Assembly: GCF_022695985.1 (NCBI RefSeq)
Contig: NZ_JAAPBF010000001.1
Span: 62,001 to 126,000, forward strand
Direction of reading: 5' to 3'
Length of the DNA stretch: 64,000 nt
Origin: Streptomyces sp. NP-1717
GTDB lineage: Bacteria; Actinomycetota; Actinomycetes; Streptomycetales; Streptomycetaceae
Shown here: piece by piece, positions 59,867 through 64,000 of the stretch
How positions within the stretch are numbered: position 1 is the first letter of the stretch
How the letters are laid out: each line of letters starts with the position of its first letter
Program-made: the position numbers and the translations under genes
The notes under the pieces: model-generated
The model's input: the letters and a program-made list of their open reading frames with translations, nothing else
What the model was told of the DNA's origin: nothing
Database searches by the model: none

Positions 59867-60760
59867 GTTCGGCCGGCCGTCGTCCACGTGCTCCCGGCAC
59901 AGCTCCACGAACCGGTCCACGGGTGCTCGCGCCGCATGCCGCCCCCAGGCGACGACCAGGGTGGTCGTCGGTGCGGGATCGGCGAACCGCCGGACGCACA
60001 CCCCGGGCGGGCAGAACCTGCGGGCACGGTGCTCGTCCAGGACGGCGATCCCGACACGGTTGGCGACCTCGCGCAGGATGTGCTCGGCATCGGGCTGTTC
60101 CAGCGCCACCCGCTGGGGCCGGTCGCCCCAGATCTGCCGCCGGATCTCGTCGTGATACCCGGGGCCCTGCTCTCGGGGCCAGTGGACCACTGGCTCTTCG
60201 ACGACGTCGGCGGGGGTGAGTCGCTCCCGGGCCGCCAGCGGGTGGTCGTCGGGCATCGCGATCACCAGTTCCTCCACGGCCACGACCAGCGACTCCACCG
60301 CTCGGTGGCGCACGGTCGAGCGCACGAACGCCACGTCGACCTCGCCCGCTTCGAGCAGTTCCAGGTTCCGGCTCGTCCAGGCCGCGGTCAGGGAGAGGCG
60401 GACCGCGGGGTGGCGCACACGGAACCGTTCCACGAGTTCGTGCATGTTCAGATCGGCGCCGGAGCGGGTGTAGGCGACCCGCAGCGACCCGGCCGGCCGC
60501 TCGGCGGCGGCCCGCACACGTTCGACGCACAGGCGGGCCTCGTCCAGGACCCGCTCGCCGTACTCACGCAATACCTCACCGGCCGCGGTGAGGGTGATCG
60601 CCCTGGCCCCCCGGTGAATCAAAGGGGTGCCCAGTTCGTGTTCCAGAACTTTGATCTGCTGCGACAATCCCGGCTGGGAAATGTGCAGTTCCTCGGCCGC
60701 CCGACCGAAATGAAGGACACGCGCAAGCACCAGAAAGTATTCCAGTCGCCGCAATTCCAC
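59861..60760 (-). CDS. LysR-family transcriptional regulator
   Basis: A 299-residue regulator. The HTH region is ELRRLEYFLVLARVLHFGRAAEELHISQPGLSQQIKVLEHELGTPLIHR, and the two-lobed effector domain starts at GSLRVAYTRSGADLNMHELVERFR. I use the GTG at 60760, giving the usual family start MELRRLEYF with AGGG 8 bases upstream. It lies directly upstream of, and in the same direction as, the ThDP enzyme gene. A T-N11-A palindrome at its 3' end covers the -35 box of that gene, so it most likely activates the ThDP/aminotransferase/POT set in response to a pathway compound. Confidence 0.9.
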   Translation of the reverse strand: MELRRLEYFLVLARVLHFGRAAEELHISQPGLSQQIKVLEHELGTPLIHRGARAITLTAAGEVLREYGERVLDEARLCVERVRAAAERPAGSLRVAYTRSGADLNMHELVERFRVRHPAVRLSLTAAWTSRNLELLEAGEVDVAFVRSTVRHRAVESLVVAVEELVIAMPDDHPLAARERLTPADVVEEPVVHWPREQGPGYHDEIRRQIWGDRPQRVALEQPDAEHILREVANRVGIAVLDEHRARRFCPPGVCVRRFADPAPTTTLVVAWGRHAARAPVDRFVELCREHVDDGRPNR

Positions 60761-60873
60761 GTCGCGCACCCTACAGGAACGGCCCACGGAAAGAGCCCGG
60801 TGGTCGCGGGGCCGTAGCGCCCGCGGGGGCGGCCCCGGGCCGCCGCGTCCCCCCGGGGCGTCACCCGGCCCGG

Positions 60874-61632
<759 letters not shown>

Positions 61633-61687
61633 GAGCTGTTCCTCCACCGTGCGGTCAACGGAGTACTCCGCGTTCCGCGCCTCGGAT

Positions 61688-61758
61688 GCGAGTCAAGCGA
61701 CTCGCCTTACATTCGCAGCGTAAGCAGACGCGTAGAGGCGAGTCAAGTGACTCGCCTC
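61688..61758. promoter_or_regulatory. Twin palindromic TetR operators, 50 bp apart
   Basis: Site 1 has 7-base arms GCGAGTC and GACTCGC (61688-61705). Site 2 has perfect 11-base arms, GAGGCGAGTCA and its complement, around AG (61735-61758). They share the core GCGAGTCAAG and their centres are exactly 50 bp apart. Both lie between the divergent SDR and tetR starts, so one repressor likely controls both. Confidence 0.7.
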
Positions 61759-61780
61759 GGGTCTGCGGCATACTGTCCGC

Positions 61781-62413
61781 ATGGCAGCCGAACTCTCCGC
61801 GCACCACCGCAGACTCGCCCAGCAGAAGCGTGCGGCGATCACCTCAGCGGCCACAGAACTGTTCCTGCACCGCGGCTACGACGGCACCTCACTGGCCCGG
61901 ATCGCCGAAACGGCCGAGGTCTCGAAGTCCACCCTGTTCAAGCAGTTCCCCACCAAGGCAGCCCTTTTCGAGGCCATCGTCACGGAGTCATGGCAGCGCG
62001 ACGCCGGCGACTCCACGCCACCACAGGCCGGCGATCTGCGCGCCGGGCTGACAGCCGTCGGCCACCGCTACGCCGACCTGATCGGCCGGCCCGGCATGGC
62101 AGCCCTGTTCCGGATCGTCATCGCCGAACTGCCCCGTTTCCCCGAACTGGGACGGATGCAGTTCCAGCTCGGCAAGCTGCCCTACTTCGCCTCCGTCCAG
62201 CACTACTTGGAATCCGAGCGCGAGGCGGGCAACGCCGATGTCCCCGACGCCGAGAGCGCCGCGACCCAGTTCCTCGGCATGATCTCCAACTACGTCCTGT
62301 GGCCCCGCCTGCTGCTGACCGACTGGAGCCCCACCGCCTCCGACGTCCACGACACCGTCGAACAGGCCGTCGAGACGATGCTCGCCCGATACACCCCCGC
62401 CCCGCCGGACTGA
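61781..62413 (+). CDS. TetR-family regulator (divergent from SDR)
   Basis: A 210-residue repressor. The HTH is AAITSAATELFLHRGYDGTSLARIAETAEVSKSTLFKQFPTKAALFEAIV. The C-terminal TetR_C domain includes GRPGMAALFRIVIAELPRFPELGRMQFQLGK. ATG at 61781 is about 23 bases after the second operator and has no obvious ribosome site, so it may be leaderless (TACTGT lies 9-14 bases upstream at 61771). It is likely to regulate itself and the SDR gene. Confidence 0.9.
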   Translation: MAAELSAHHRRLAQQKRAAITSAATELFLHRGYDGTSLARIAETAEVSKSTLFKQFPTKAALFEAIVTESWQRDAGDSTPPQAGDLRAGLTAVGHRYADLIGRPGMAALFRIVIAELPRFPELGRMQFQLGKLPYFASVQHYLESEREAGNADVPDAESAATQFLGMISNYVLWPRLLLTDWSPTASDVHDTVEQAVETMLARYTPAPPD

Positions 62414-62595
62414 CGGCATCACCAGGCGGAGTAGAGCCTCCCCGGCCACCCCCTTCGCGTCCGGATTCAAGGGGAACGCGAGAGGGTAGAAATCAGGTGG
62501 TTTATGCCGTTACGTAGATGATTGTCGCCTGAGAGCGCCCGGACGTCGGCGAAGCCCAGGGCGGCGCCCCGCGCGAGCAGGGAGGTGTCAGCGAG

Positions 62596-63717
62596 ATGAC
62601 CGGGATGCAGTTCGGGATCTTCACCGTGGGTGACGTGACCCCAGATCCGACCACCGGTGGTGCTCCTACGGAGGCGGAACGTATCCAGGCCACCGTGACC
62701 ATCGCGCGCAAGGCGGAGGAGGTCGGGCTCGACGTCTTCGCGACGGGTGAGCACCACAATCCCCCCTTCGTGCCGTCCTCGCCCACGACCCTGCTCGGCT
62801 ACATCGCCGCGCGGACCGAGCGGATCATCCTGTCGACGTCGACCACGCTCATCACCACCAACGATCCCGTCAAGATCGCGGAGGATTTCAGCGTCCTGCA
62901 GCACCTGTCCGGCGGGCGGACCGACGTGATGCTGGGGCGCGGGAACACCGGGCCCGTCTATCCGTGGTTCGGCCAGGACATCCGCCAGGCCATCCCCCTG
63001 ACCGTCGAGCACTACGGCCTGCTGCGGCGCCTGTGGCGTGAGGAGGTGGTCGACTGGGAGGGCAAACTCCGTTCGCCCCTCCAGGGCTTCACCCTCGCCC
63101 CCCGCCCCCTGGACGGCATCCCGCCGTTCGTCTGGCACGGCTCCATCCGCACGCCCGAGATCGCGGAGTTGGCCGCCTTCTACGGAGACGGGTTCTTCGC
63201 GAACCACATCTTCTGGCCCGCGTCGCACACCCGGAAGATGGTGGAGACGTACCGGCAGCGCTTCGCGCACTACGGGCACGGCTCGCCGGAGTCCGCCGTC
63301 GTCGGCCTCGGCGGGCAGGTGTTCATGCGCCCCAACAGCCAGGACGCGGTCCGCGAGTTCCGGCCCTACTTCGACAACGCGCCGGTGTACGGGCACGGGC
63401 CGTCCCTGGAGGAGTTCAGCTCGCTCACACCCCTGACGGTCGGCTCCCCCCAGCAGGTGATCGACCGGACGCTGGGCTTCCGTGAGTACGCGGGCGACTA
63501 CCAGCGCCAGTTGTTCCTCCTGGACCACGCGGGACTGCCGCTCAAGACGGTGCTGGAACAACTGGACCTGCTCGGCGAAGAGGTGGTGCCCATCCTCCGT
63601 AAGGAGTTCGCCGTCGGCAGGTCCCCCGAAGCGCCGGACGCCCCCACCCATCAGTCGCTCCTGCGGGAACGCGACAGGAGGGCGGCGGCGGCGAAGCCGC
63701 GACCGGCGGAAGGCTGA
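62596..63717 (+). CDS. CE1758-family luciferase-like FMN monooxygenase
   Basis: A 373-residue LLM-class flavin enzyme with a TIM-barrel fold. FGIFTVGDVTPDPTTGGAPTEAERIQATV, GLDVFATGEHHNPPFVPSSPTT and MLGRGNTGPVYPWFGQDIRQ closely fit the actinobacterial CE1758 family. That family is always followed by an FMN reductase of the CE1759 family, as here (34-bp gap). The reductase would supply FMNH2 for oxygenation of an unknown substrate. The ATG at 62596 has GGAGG 10 bases upstream; ATG at 62605 is possible. The 182-bp gap before it is empty of genes. Confidence 0.9.
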   Translation: MTGMQFGIFTVGDVTPDPTTGGAPTEAERIQATVTIARKAEEVGLDVFATGEHHNPPFVPSSPTTLLGYIAARTERIILSTSTTLITTNDPVKIAEDFSVLQHLSGGRTDVMLGRGNTGPVYPWFGQDIRQAIPLTVEHYGLLRRLWREEVVDWEGKLRSPLQGFTLAPRPLDGIPPFVWHGSIRTPEIAELAAFYGDGFFANHIFWPASHTRKMVETYRQRFAHYGHGSPESAVVGLGGQVFMRPNSQDAVREFRPYFDNAPVYGHGPSLEEFSSLTPLTVGSPQQVIDRTLGFREYAGDYQRQLFLLDHAGLPLKTVLEQLDLLGEEVVPILRKEFAVGRSPEAPDAPTHQSLLRERDRRAAAAKPRPAEG

Positions 63718-63751
63718 CAGGAGTGCCGAGCGGAGTGGGGAGTTGGATGCG

Positions 63752-64000
63752 GTGACGACCAAACTCACGATCATCTCCGGCGGGTTGCGGGAGCCGTCGT
63801 CGACGCGCATGCTCGCCAATCGCCTCGAAGCGTCGGTCCGTACGGAACTCGCCGCCGCAGGTGTCACGGTCGAGTCCTCGTTCGTCGAACTCCGCCCCCT
63901 GGGACACGCGGTCGTCGACGCGATGTTCAGCGGCTTCCCGGCCCCGCCCCTGGAGGAGGCGTTCGAGACGGTCGCGGACGCCGACGGGGTCATCGCGGTG
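63752..64000 (+). CDS. CE1759-family NAD(P)H-dependent FMN reductase (partial, cut by window end)
   Basis: The first 83 codons of a flavodoxin-fold reductase. KLTIISGGLREPSSTRMLANRLEASVRTEL is the FMN phosphate loop (GGLxxPSSTR), and VTVESSFVELRPLGHAVVDAM follows as in the CE1759 family. GTG at 63752 has GGGGAG 9 bases upstream. The frame is open to the window edge. Together with the LLM gene it forms a two-component flavin system. Confidence 0.85.
   Translation, partial: MTTKLTIISGGLREPSSTRMLANRLEASVRTELAAAGVTVESSFVELRPLGHAVVDAMFSGFPAPPLEEAFETVADADGVIAV

Overview
The window is very GC-rich, uses many GTG starts, has G+C-skewed third positions and carries gene families typical of high-GC actinobacteria (FBP zinc-finger protein, SAV2177-type methyltransferase, PspAB/HtpX, HTH-less LysR plus DUF5997, CE1758/CE1759 luciferase-like pair). 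It looks like ordinary chromosome of a Streptomyces or close relative, rich in accessory metabolic clusters and their regulators. I saw no rRNA, tRNA, CRISPR array, prophage or intact insertion sequence.

Positions 1-3300 hold a solute-binding lipoprotein, a secreted beta-helix protein and a SGNH hydrolase. Positions 3377-9838 are a compact minus-strand chaperone operon, dnaK-grpE-dnaJ(CbpA type)-cbpM-clpB. A GH65 phosphorylase/hydrolase and a coupled beta-phosphoglucomutase-like HAD protein follow (10070-13170). Then come a GAF-PP2C phosphatase, an FBP protein with a divergent TetR gene, and phosphoglucomutase (13376-17726). Positions 17727-25144 hold a GT4 glycosyltransferase with a partner, an aldo/keto reductase, a methyltransferase, a PrsW-type protease and a SRPBCC protein. 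Three copies of one intergenic repeat lie here; two are head-to-tail, and one supplies the 3' end of the SRPBCC gene.

Positions 25203-28554 hold an HTH-less LysR effector domain divergent from DUF5997, a four-helix membrane protein, a degraded ferredoxin-reductase pseudogene beside a TetR gene, and a tiny secreted peptide. Positions 28649-35363 form an IclR-centred divergon: transporter and IclR on one side, a glyoxylate-type aminotransferase and a GlcD-GlcF-like fused flavin/iron-sulfur dehydrogenase on the other. This suggests 2-hydroxyacid (glycolate/glyoxylate) metabolism. A TetR/NmrA divergon with twin operators follows. Positions 37807-43937 form a GntR-controlled hexuronate/mannonate cluster (manD, uxuB, MHS transporter, idnD-like).

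Positions 43939-48539 group envelope or stress genes (CASTOR/POLLUX-like channel, PspAB, HtpX, EF-hand protein). An MFS exporter with a 9-bp coding minisatellite and a large secreted beta-helix protein follow. Positions 55096-60760 are the least explained metabolic unit: LysR, a ThDP enzyme, a translationally coupled class III aminotransferase and a POT transporter, with a LysR-type palindrome over the -35 of the promoter. The window ends with an SDR/TetR divergon carrying two palindromic operators 50 bp apart, and a luciferase-like monooxygenase plus FMN reductase pair that runs off the end.

All functions are assigned from motifs read by eye. Promoters, operators and terminators are predictions from sequence symmetry and spacing.
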